Shown in pieces: positions 42,892-50,199 of a stretch of 56,564 nt of DNA. The stretch comes from Bordetella parapertussis (GTDB lineage: Bacteria > Pseudomonadota > Gammaproteobacteria > Burkholderiales > Burkholderiaceae_A): contig CAMCRF010000012.1 in the NCBI GenBank assembly GCA_945877235.1, positions 1 through 56,564 on the forward strand, written 5' to 3'. The notes beneath the pieces are model-generated. The model was not told the origin of the DNA. It made no database searches and worked only from the letters and a program-made list of their open reading frames with translations. How positions within the stretch are numbered: the first letter of the stretch is position 1; each line of letters opens with the position of its first letter. The position numbers and the translations under genes were made by a program.

Positions 42892-44687
42892 ACACAGTCC
42901 TTGAGCGCTTGATTGTCGACATTGGGGGTAGCTTTGCGGACTTGGCTGTCGACGATGGCACGCGGGAGTTTCGCGATGCGCAGCGACTTGGATACAAGGA
43001 TATTGATGGGCCCGAGGCGCTACTCAGAGCGTATCTGAAGGGGCGGCGTGGGGAGCAGCCACGCGTCGCCGCGATGGCGGTTCGGGGTCCCGTAAATGGA
43101 GATTGGATTTCCATGCCAGAGCCCGCGTGGAGCTTCTCCGTAGAGCAGACGCGTCGCTCGCTGGGCCTCGATAGTCTCGTCGTGGTCAACGACTTTTCAG
43201 CGCTGGCGATGGCCTTACCCATGTTGCATCGCTCTGACGTGCGGCAGGTGGGCGGTGGAGAGGCGCGTGCGCGAGGGGTGCTCGGCGTGCTTGGCGCTGG
43301 AACCGGGTTGGGAGTCTCGGGTCTCATCCCCGCCGCGGAGGGCTGGGTACCGTTGAGTACAGAGGGCGGGCATGCGAGCTTTGCTCCGCGCACGGCGCTC
43401 GAGAAAGCGGTTCTTGAGGAGGCGGAGCGGCGGTTTGATCATGTCTCGTTCGAGAGAGTCGTATCGGGGGCAGGCCTTGAGCTCATTTACGAGGTGCACA
43501 TGTCTACTGGAAGGCGACCGCGCAAGTCGCCCATACCCGAGGCACGTGCCATCACTGAACGTGCATTGACAGGCGATCCAGATGCGTGGGTTGCGCTCAA
43601 TTGTTTTTGCGAAATGCTGGGCTCTGCGGCAGCCAACCTCGCGCTGACCTTGGGCGCTCGTGGCGGAATTTATATCGGCGGGGCGATTGTCCGAGGCATC
43701 GGGTCTGCACTTGATCGCTCGGGTTTCCGGGCGCGATTTGAGTCACACGGCCGCTTCAGCGATTACCTCTCTGAAATTCCGACGACGGTCATCCTCAATG
43801 AGCGCGCAACGATGTTTGGCGTATCTGCCATTCTTGAGATGGATCTCAGGAGAAGCGGTCGGCTTCAATCGACCGAGTTCTTGGATTTTGTTCGGCGCAT
43901 GCGCGATGACCTCTCCAAGGCGGAGCGCAGCGTGGCTGACTTGGTGCTCTCGAGGCCCCGCCAAGTGCTCTCGATGCCTGTAAAGGACATTGCGCGCGAG
44001 GCCAAGGTCAGTGAGCCTACGGTCATTCGGCTCTGCCGAACCCTTGGCTGTCTGGGCTTGCACGACTTTAAGCTCCGCCTAGCTGCGGGCCTGGCGAGCT
44101 CTGCCGCACTCGGTCCGCAGGCCACCCAGTCTGATCCTGAAAATGCCGTGGACCGTGGTGTTCAGGCGCTTGAGGACACGGCCTCAGCGCTCTTGAATTT
44201 GCGAGGGCGCCTTCAGGCTGACACCTTGCGTGAGGCTATTGCACATCTCAAGGCAGCGGATCGTATTTGTATTGCAGGCTTGGGTCATTATGGCCACTTG
44301 GCCCGTGAGTTCGAGCTGCGGCTCATTCGGCTGGGCTATCGAACCGCCTGCTTCACCGATGACTGGGGGCTCTCTGCGGGCGTCCTCGCGTTGAGATCGG
44401 GAGATGTGCTCTTGGTGATGAGCAACACAGGTCGAGTCAAATCATTGTTGCAGAGTGCACAGCATGCACGCGATCGCGGCGTGCCCGTGCTGGCAGTTAC
44501 GACAGCTGGCTCACCACTCGCTAAAATAGTGGACCATGCATTGGTGGCTGAGCATGAAGATGACGTCTCGCAGACCATTCCGATGGCGAGCCGCACGCTG
44601 CATCTCATGTTGACCGATGTGTTGTTGATTGGGATGGAGGGCAGGTACCCCCTGAGGCTTCTCGAGACCGATACGAGTCCTGACTAG
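42888..44687 (+). CDS. Fusion of a degenerate glucokinase domain and an RpiR/HexR-type regulator
   Basis: A 599-residue two-part protein. Residues 1-320 are glucokinase-like: NDFSALAMALP (D102), GAGTGLGVSGLIP and STEGGHASFAP (E159, H162) are kept, so glucose binding may persist. The phosphate loop normally reading DIGGTNAR is DIGGSFAD (residues 11-18), which argues against kinase activity. Residues 330-400 are an RpiR helix-turn-helix (EAKVSEPTVIRLCRTLGC). Residues 440-580 are a SIS domain whose loop is GLGHYGHL rather than GxGSS, while SNTGRV is kept. Burkholderia has a similar fusion with an intact loop. It ends the pullulanase-ABC operon, starting with GTG in a GTGA overlap, and is likely its regulator. 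Confidence 0.88.
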   Translation: MNTVLERLIVDIGGSFADLAVDDGTREFRDAQRLGYKDIDGPEALLRAYLKGRRGEQPRVAAMAVRGPVNGDWISMPEPAWSFSVEQTRRSLGLDSLVVVNDFSALAMALPMLHRSDVRQVGGGEARARGVLGVLGAGTGLGVSGLIPAAEGWVPLSTEGGHASFAPRTALEKAVLEEAERRFDHVSFERVVSGAGLELIYEVHMSTGRRPRKSPIPEARAITERALTGDPDAWVALNCFCEMLGSAAANLALTLGARGGIYIGGAIVRGIGSALDRSGFRARFESHGRFSDYLSEIPTTVILNERATMFGVSAILEMDLRRSGRLQSTEFLDFVRRMRDDLSKAERSVADLVLSRPRQVLSMPVKDIAREAKVSEPTVIRLCRTLGCLGLHDFKLRLAAGLASSAALGPQATQSDPENAVDRGVQALEDTASALLNLRGRLQADTLREAIAHLKAADRICIAGLGHYGHLAREFELRLIRLGYRTACFTDDWGLSAGVLALRSGDVLLVMSNTGRVKSLLQSAQHARDRGVPVLAVTTAGSPLAKIVDHALVAEHEDDVSQTIPMASRTLHLMLTDVLLIGMEGRYPLRLLETDTSPD

Positions 44688-44706
44688 TCCCAATGAGGGT
44701 TGTGAA

Positions 44707-44720
44707 AAGGGTTTACCCTA
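44707..44720. promoter_or_regulatory. Shared palindrome AAGGG-N4-CCCTA, copy 3 (tonB operon)
   Basis: AAGGGTTTACCCTA contains the exact inverted repeat AGGGT-TT-ACCCT. It lies 104 bp upstream of the tonB ATG, in the 137-bp gap after the fusion regulator. Confidence 0.5.
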
Positions 44721-44735
44721 TGTATCTTTGTTACA
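44721..44735. promoter_or_regulatory. TGTA-N7-TACA site upstream of tonB
   Basis: TGTATCTTTGTTACA directly follows the AGGGT palindrome. Its outer arms have the geometry of HexR sites but it matches the full consensus at only 12 of 15 positions. A second weak candidate lies at 44754-44768. Confidence 0.3.
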
Positions 44736-44824
44736 GAATATTTGACAAAATTTCGTAATAAACTAACAAGCTGTCGCATCATTCTTGGCAACATTCTTAG
44801 GCGATTTAGGGTAGAAAGTCACCG

Positions 44825-45463
44825 ATGAGTTATATCGATACCGACGACAAGGCCAAACGACGGAAAATGATTGGTCTTGCCTCCGTGGTGGGCTTGCATG
44901 TGCTGCTCGCCATCGGCTTCCAAATCGCCACCCACCGTGACGGCCAAAAGAAAGAAGAGAAGAAAGTCGAAGCAGTGCTGATCGAAGAGATCAAGCCACC
45001 GCCGCCACCTCCTCCTCCTCCGCCACCCAAAACCCCTCCGCCGCCGACCCCCCCGCCCCCGCCTGCCTATGTGCCGCCGGTCGAGGTGCCGGTAAACCGG
45101 CCGCCACCGGTCAATGCCGTCCAGGCGACATCTCCCAAGCCCGTTGTGGTGCCGCCGCCCGCGCCCACGCCGCCGGCACCCGCACGCGTTAGCGCTAAGC
45201 TCAATGCCTCTGTTCAATGTACGCCGCCTGAATACCCAGCGCGTTCATTGCGTGAGAACGAAGAGGGCGCCGTAGTGCTGCGCTTTCTGATCAGCGAAGC
45301 AGGTCAGGTTCTAGAGTCTCAGGTTCAAGAGTCCTCTGGTTTTCGGCGCCTCGACCGCGCTGCAGAGGCTGCGCTGTCTCAGTGCATGTTCTCTCCAGAG
45401 ATGGTGGACGGTAAGCCCCAGCGCGGCTGGGCAACCATTCGCTATGTCTGGAAGATTCAGTAG
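44825..45463 (+). CDS. tonB: TonB energy transducer
   Basis: A 212-residue protein coupling inner-membrane proton flow to outer-membrane receptors. It has a cytoplasmic N-terminus, one helix (MIGLASVVGLHVLLAIGFQI, about 15-34), a proline-rich periplasmic spacer from about residue 58 to 130 with an eleven-proline run, and the C-terminal TonB domain with CTPPEYPARSLRENEEGAVV and WATIRYVWKIQ. Two cysteines in the C-terminal domain could form a disulfide. The gene follows the maltodextrin operon and shares its upstream palindrome, so it probably serves the receptor at 30016. No clear ribosome site is seen. Confidence 0.92.
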   Translation: MSYIDTDDKAKRRKMIGLASVVGLHVLLAIGFQIATHRDGQKKEEKKVEAVLIEEIKPPPPPPPPPPPKTPPPPTPPPPPAYVPPVEVPVNRPPPVNAVQATSPKPVVVPPPAPTPPAPARVSAKLNASVQCTPPEYPARSLRENEEGAVVLRFLISEAGQVLESQVQESSGFRRLDRAAEAALSQCMFSPEMVDGKPQRGWATIRYVWKIQ

Positions 45464-45507
45464 TTTTTGCTAATCCCCACCAACGGTACTAACAGGAGTG
45501 CAGTGAA

Positions 45508-46338
45508 ATGAAGCGATTGATCTCAACAGTGATGGCAGCCGTGGTCATGGCGGTCATGGCCTTTGCCAGCCTGACCCCAGTCGTCGCCACTGCCCAACAG
45601 TCCGCAGCCCCCGCTGCGGCCCCTGCAGCTGCTCCCGCCGCTGAGGCTGCTGCCCCCGCAGCCGCGCAGACGGTTGAGCCCGTCGAGAACCCATATGGCC
45701 TCAAGGCACTCTGGAACCAGGGCGACGCAGTTGCGAAGGTGACCTTGGTCATTCTGGTCATCATGAGTATCGGGTCCTGGTACATCATCATCGTGAAGCT
45801 GCTCGAGCAGAACAAAGCCTTGAAGTTTCGCAAGGAGGCCGATGAGCAGTTCTGGCCCGCTAAGAGCATCAAGGACGGTGTTGCGGCCATGCACGAAGAC
45901 AGCCCATTCCGGTACGTCGCTGAGCAGGGCCTCGAGGGGCTCGCCAAGCATGACGGCGTGCGTGCGAACATCGACCTGCACACCTGGGTGTCCATGGGTG
46001 TTTCCCGTGCCTCAAACGCCATTTCCAGCAAGCTGCAAGGGGGTCTATCGTTCTTGGCAACCGTGGGCTCCACGGCTCCGTTTGTGGGTCTGTTCGGAAC
46101 CGTCTGGGGCATCTACCACGCCCTGGTGAAGATTGGCGTCTCCGGCCAGGCATCCATCGATAAGGTTGCTGGTCCTGTTGGTGAGGCTCTGATCATGACC
46201 GCCATTGGACTTGCGGTCGCAGTGCCAGCCGTGCTCGGATACAACTGGCTGGTCCGTCGCAACAAAGCCGTCATGGAGAGCGTGCACGACTTCTCCACTG
46301 AGCTTCATGCAGCGCTACTTGGCCAGGCTGGCAAGTAA
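45508..46338 (+). CDS. exbB: ExbB proton-channel subunit (MotA/TolQ/ExbB family)
   Basis: A 276-residue inner-membrane subunit. The N-terminal signal-like helix (about 7-29) is followed by an alanine/proline-rich linker about 30-55, which standard ExbB proteins often lack. Three transmembrane helices come next: about 75-95, near LATVGSTAPFVGLFGTVWGI, and LIMTAIGLAVAVPAVLGYNWL. The conserved GSTAPFVGLFGTVWGI motif identifies the family. AGGAG lies nine bases before the ATG. Confidence 0.93.
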   Translation: MKRLISTVMAAVVMAVMAFASLTPVVATAQQSAAPAAAPAAAPAAEAAAPAAAQTVEPVENPYGLKALWNQGDAVAKVTLVILVIMSIGSWYIIIVKLLEQNKALKFRKEADEQFWPAKSIKDGVAAMHEDSPFRYVAEQGLEGLAKHDGVRANIDLHTWVSMGVSRASNAISSKLQGGLSFLATVGSTAPFVGLFGTVWGIYHALVKIGVSGQASIDKVAGPVGEALIMTAIGLAVAVPAVLGYNWLVRRNKAVMESVHDFSTELHAALLGQAGK

Positions 46339-46374
46339 TCCCGCAACCCGTTACGTCGAATAGCGAGTCCCACT

Positions 46375-46812
46375 ATGGGCATGAATGTAGGCCCCAACGA
46401 GGGCGGAGAAGACGAAGTCGTCAGCGCCATCAACACGACGCCCCTCGTGGACGTCATGTTGGTGTTGCTGATCATCTTCCTAATTACCATTCCCGTGGTG
46501 ACGACTTCGGTGAAGGTTGAGCTTCCGAAAGAGACCAATACGGTGCGTGAGACCAAGCCCGAGAACCTCATCATCTCGGTCAACGCGCAAGGCAATATTT
46601 TTCTCTACGACACGCCGATTCCCAATTCTCAAGCGCTCTTTCAGCGGCTCAAGCCCTTTGCCGTCATGGAGCCTCAGCCCGAGGTCCAGATTCGCGGCGA
46701 CTTGGACGCGAAGTTTGAGGCGGTGGGCAAGGTGATGTTTGCGCTCCAGCGCGCAGGTATTGCAAAAGTTGGATTCATCACCGAGCCTGCCACGGCTCCC
46801 GGTGGGCAGTAA
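46375..46812 (+). CDS. exbD: ExbD/TolR family protein, first copy
   Basis: A 145-residue single-pass protein. The proton-carrying aspartate is in INTTPLVDVMLVLLIIFLIT (about residues 20-39), followed by a periplasmic domain. It works with ExbB and TonB. The ribosome site is weak. Confidence 0.92.
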   Translation: MGMNVGPNEGGEDEVVSAINTTPLVDVMLVLLIIFLITIPVVTTSVKVELPKETNTVRETKPENLIISVNAQGNIFLYDTPIPNSQALFQRLKPFAVMEPQPEVQIRGDLDAKFEAVGKVMFALQRAGIAKVGFITEPATAPGGQ

Positions 46813-46823
46813 GGAGGCCGATT

Positions 46824-47252
46824 ATGGGAATGAACGTAGGCAACAGCTCATCGCAAGAACCTGAAGTGATGATGGACATCAACACGACGCCACTGATTGA
46901 CGTCATGCTGGTGCTGCTGATCATGCTCATCATCACGATCCCCGTGCAGCTGCACTCCGTGAACCTCGATATGCCGGTGAGCACTCCACCCAAGCAGAAC
47001 GTTGAGCCTTTGGTCGTGCGTGTGGATATTGAGCCTGGTGGTGTTGTCCGCTGGAATGGGCGCATTGCAACCTCGCGCGAGGACCTCCTCGAGCTTGCGA
47101 AGACCGCAGCCGCCATGAGCCCGCAGCCGGAGATCCACATTCGCGCGAAGGGTGACTCTCGCTACGGCACGACGGCTACTGTGTTGTCCACAGCGAACAC
47201 AGCAGGCCTCACTAAGATCGGTATTGTTGGCGCGGAGCAGTTCGCCGACTAA
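46824..47252 (+). CDS. exbD: ExbD/TolR family protein, second copy
   Basis: A 142-residue paralogue of the preceding gene with INTTPLIDVMLVLLIMLIIT carrying the conserved aspartate. AAGGAGG sits six bases before the ATG, the strongest ribosome site in the operon. The periplasmic domain differs clearly from the first copy (about half the residues change), so the two may form mixed dimers or serve different partners. Two adjacent ExbD genes also occur in Xanthomonas. Confidence 0.92.
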   Translation: MGMNVGNSSSQEPEVMMDINTTPLIDVMLVLLIMLIITIPVQLHSVNLDMPVSTPPKQNVEPLVVRVDIEPGGVVRWNGRIATSREDLLELAKTAAAMSPQPEIHIRAKGDSRYGTTATVLSTANTAGLTKIGIVGAEQFAD

Positions 47253-47257
47253 TTCTT

Positions 47258-48271
47258 ATGTATCTCTCCACTACAGGCGCAGATCCATCGATCTGTGCTT
47301 TTCCTCGTGTTGTTGGAGATATTGGCGGGACCAACGCGCGATTCGCTGTGCAAGCAGTGCAGGGCGGACCGCTCGAGCAGGTTCAAAAGCTCGCGTGTAA
47401 AGACTTTCCAGGATTCTCGGCCGCCCTAACGCACTACCGATCAGGCCTGGGCCTGTCTGTTAGGGCAGGTGCTTTTGGCATTGCCAACCCGGTCACGGGG
47501 CCAGACCTGCGCATGACGAACCACCCCTGGGCATTCTCGATCGAGGCGGTGCGTTCAGAACAGGGTCTGGAGGCCTTGCTCTTTCTGAACGACTTCACGG
47601 CCTTATCGCTTGGCCTGGGCCGCATGCGTCGTGAGGGTCTGACGCAGATTGGCGGCGGTTCAGGTGATCCACATGCACCGCTCGCCATTCTGGGGCCTGG
47701 CACCGGGCTGGGGGTCTCGGGCTTGTTACCCTCTGCCGGAAATAGCCCACACATCCCCATATCGGGTGAGGGGGGGCATGTCTCGTTGGCCGCTGGGTCC
47801 GATGAGGAGGCCGCGTTGCTGGCCATGATTCGCGCCGCCTACGGCCACGTCTCAGCGGAGCGTATTTTGAGCGGCGCAGGGTTGGTTCTGCTGCACAACA
47901 CCCTTCAAAAGCGAACGATGGGTGCAGAGCACTTGCCGGTGCTGACAGACCCATCTTCGGTGCTCGAGGCTGCCGCGCAGCAAGAGCCGCTGGCGCTTGC
48001 GACGGTGCGCCAGTTCTGTCAATTTCTCGCTGGTGTTGCGGGTGATCTCGCGCTCACTCTTGGCGCGAGGGGCGGTGTTTACCTGGCCGGCGGCATTTCG
48101 CCCCGGGTGCAGACCTATTTGTTGGAGCCCGCATTTCGTGCTCGATTTGAGGCAAAGGGGCGCTTTCAGCATTACCTCTCGGCTATTCCCATTTGGCTCA
48201 TCGATGACTCGCTTGAGCCTGCTCTCATGGGTGCCTCCGAGGCGCTCAGTCGTCAGTGGATTTACTCCTGA
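47258..48271 (+). CDS. glk: Glucokinase
   Basis: Phosphorylates glucose to glucose-6-phosphate with ATP. The 337-residue protein has an intact phosphate loop VVGDIGGTNARFAVQ (D21-R28), the catalytic NDF (D112), GPGTGLGVSGLLP, and GEGGHVSLA (E171, H174). The ATG at 47258 is five bases after the exbD stop, without a visible ribosome site, so translation may depend on coupling. It is the only intact glucokinase in the window and supplies glucose-6-phosphate to Zwf from glucose set free by the alpha-glucosidase. The stop overlaps the convergent MFS gene by ten bases. Confidence 0.93.
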   Translation: MYLSTTGADPSICAFPRVVGDIGGTNARFAVQAVQGGPLEQVQKLACKDFPGFSAALTHYRSGLGLSVRAGAFGIANPVTGPDLRMTNHPWAFSIEAVRSEQGLEALLFLNDFTALSLGLGRMRREGLTQIGGGSGDPHAPLAILGPGTGLGVSGLLPSAGNSPHIPISGEGGHVSLAAGSDEEAALLAMIRAAYGHVSAERILSGAGLVLLHNTLQKRTMGAEHLPVLTDPSSVLEAAAQQEPLALATVRQFCQFLAGVAGDLALTLGARGGVYLAGGISPRVQTYLLEPAFRARFEAKGRFQHYLSAIPIWLIDDSLEPALMGASEALSRQWIYS

Positions 48272-49410
48272 CCGAGTCCGCGTCGAGCCATGACCAGCAG
48301 AAGCGCTGCCCCGATCAGCGTCGATGCAATCCCAATACGCAGGCTGCTGACCTCAGCCATAAAGCCCACGAGGGGTGGGCCCAGCATGAATCCTGCCGTG
48401 CCGAGCGCTGAGACGACCGCGATGTTGTGTGCGGGTGAGGGCCCCTTGGCACGACTCGCCGCTGCAAACAGAACGGGAACCACGTTCGAGAGCCCTAATC
48501 CCGCAACTGCGTAGCCCAGAATGCCCACCCATGGGGCCTCTGTCAGCACGACAGCTCCCATGCCTGCAATCGTGGTGACTGCGCTGAGTCGAAGCAGCGC
48601 AAGGCTCGAGAGCTTCGCACGCAGCCAATCCCCGCTGAATCGTCCGGCAGCCATGCAGCCAGAGAACGCGCCGAACGCCACTACGGATACTGACTCACTC
48701 GCACCCAAGGTCTCGCGCACGTACAGCACACTCCAGTCGTACGCTGCTCCCTCTGTCAATAGACCCAGTCCAATGAGGAGTCCCAGTGCGGCCAGCGGGC
48801 GCCAATGATCTCGTAAAGATGGTTTGGAGCCTTCCGCTGTGTGAAGCGCCGATGCCCAGGCTTTGGTCATGCGAAACGCCTGCCAGCAAAGCACAGAGAT
48901 GAACACACTGGCCAGCAGCATCTGTAGAAGTGGCGGCGTGTCGAGCAAGAAGAGACCGGACACAATGCCTGCGCCCAGCATGCCCCCGAGACTAAACACA
49001 CCGTGAAATCCCGACATGAGTGGTCGCTGATGTTGATGCTCGAGTTCACTCGCCATGGTGTTGATGGCAATGTCGAAACAGCAGGCGACAAATCCAAAGA
49101 TCGCTAGCGCAAAAAACAAAAGGGGTAGCCAGGGGGTGAGTAGCGTGAGCACCAGGCACGCAGCCATGACGGATCCGGTGAGCCATGCGGCTCTTGGGGG
49201 ACCGAGGTGGTTCACCATACGGCCAGCCTGGGATAAGCCCAGTATGCCCGCGATGCCTGCGGTGATGAGCGCGGTCGCGAGCGTGCCCTCGTCAATGGCG
49301 TAGAGGCTCTTTGCGCTGGGCACATGAGCACCCCAGAAACCCATGGAAAGTCCGAGACACAAAAAGAGGGCGCGCAGCCCCCAGGTTATGGACGGGTGTG
49401 AGTTGGGCAT
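48262..49410 (-). CDS. MFS transporter, YbjJ-like
   Basis: A 382-residue permease with twelve predicted helices. HQHQRPLMSGFHGVFSLGGMLGAG near residue 135 resembles the RPLM-SFHG-FSLGG motif of the E. coli YbjJ group. It is 12 bases downstream of the pseudouridine synthase gene on the same strand. The substrate is unknown; a sugar is possible given the neighbouring glucokinase. Confidence 0.82.
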   Translation of the reverse strand: MPNSHPSITWGLRALFLCLGLSMGFWGAHVPSAKSLYAIDEGTLATALITAGIAGILGLSQAGRMVNHLGPPRAAWLTGSVMAACLVLTLLTPWLPLLFFALAIFGFVACCFDIAINTMASELEHQHQRPLMSGFHGVFSLGGMLGAGIVSGLFLLDTPPLLQMLLASVFISVLCWQAFRMTKAWASALHTAEGSKPSLRDHWRPLAALGLLIGLGLLTEGAAYDWSVLYVRETLGASESVSVVAFGAFSGCMAAGRFSGDWLRAKLSSLALLRLSAVTTIAGMGAVVLTEAPWVGILGYAVAGLGLSNVVPVLFAAASRAKGPSPAHNIAVVSALGTAGFMLGPPLVGFMAEVSSLRIGIASTLIGAALLLVMARRGLGQE

Positions 49411-49422
49411 TGGCGCGGGGGT

Positions 49423-50199
49423 CTAGAACTTCTCAAATGGGCTCAGGACTCGCCACTGCCCCAAGGGGAGTGCACCCAGAGGAATACGTCCCATGCGCAC
49501 CCGTTTGAGCGCTAGCACCTTGAGCCCAACCGCCTCACACATTCGACGAATCTGACGCTTCTTGCCCTCGCGCAGGACGAAGCGGAGTTGGTCCTCATTC
49601 TGCCAAGAGACTTTTGCAGGCTTGAGTGCTTTACCATCGAGAGCGAGCCCGTGCTGAAGCAGCCGCAGGCCATCGGGGCTGAGGCTGCCTTCAATTCGCA
49701 CCAGGTACTCCTTTTCAATGACGGAGTCTTCGCCAATCAGGACCCGTGCGATGCGCCCATCTTGGGTCAGCACCAGTAGGCCTGTGGAGTCGATGTCAAG
49801 CCTGCCAGCTGGGGCGAGGCCTCGGGTCTGGATACGGGGCGCTCGAGCGTTTGAGGGAGGCGCTTTCGGATCAAACCACTGACGATCGGGAGTAATCAGG
49901 CTCACTGCCGGCGGGTAGGCGTTGTCATCGTCGGCATGCGAAACGTACCCAATGGGCTTGTGCAAGAGCACGGTGACCCGCTGAGATTGCTGCAGCTTGG
50001 CCCCCTTCGCTAATTCAACGGTCTGTGTTGGCAATGCCCGTGTGCCCAGCTGGGTTACCGGTTGACCATCCAACAATACGAGTCCCTGTTCAATATACTG
50101 GTCTGCCTCCCGGCGAGAGCATAAGCCTCGGTCCGCGAGCAGTTTAGAGACGCGGATTTTCCCATCGTGATCTGAAGAGGCAGGGGCGTTGTTAGTCAT
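49423..50199 (-). CDS. 23S rRNA pseudouridine synthase, RluF-like (RsuA family)
   Basis: Converts a uridine of ribosomal RNA to pseudouridine. The 258-residue protein has an N-terminal S4 RNA-binding domain ([20 protein letters not shown]), the catalytic aspartate in [19 protein letters not shown], and [51 protein letters not shown] and the C-terminal IPLG motif match RluF better than RluB or RsuA. The ATG at 50199 overlaps the photolyase start on the other strand (CATG), so its promoter and ribosome site must lie in that gene. Confidence 0.88.
   Translation of the reverse strand: MTNNAPASSDHDGKIRVSKLLADRGLCSRREADQYIEQGLVLLDGQPVTQLGTRALPTQTVELAKGAKLQQSQRVTVLLHKPIGYVSHADDDNAYPPAVSLITPDRQWFDPKAPPSNARAPRIQTRGLAPAGRLDIDSTGLLVLTQDGRIARVLIGEDSVIEKEYLVRIEGSLSPDGLRLLQHGLALDGKALKPAKVSWQNEDQLRFVLREGKKRQIRRMCEAVGLKVLALKRVRMGRIPLGALPLGQWRVLSPFEKF

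Noticed and set aside
44998..45070. Tandem CCN repeat as a mobile or satellite repeat
   Set aside because: It is the in-frame proline-rich spacer of TonB.
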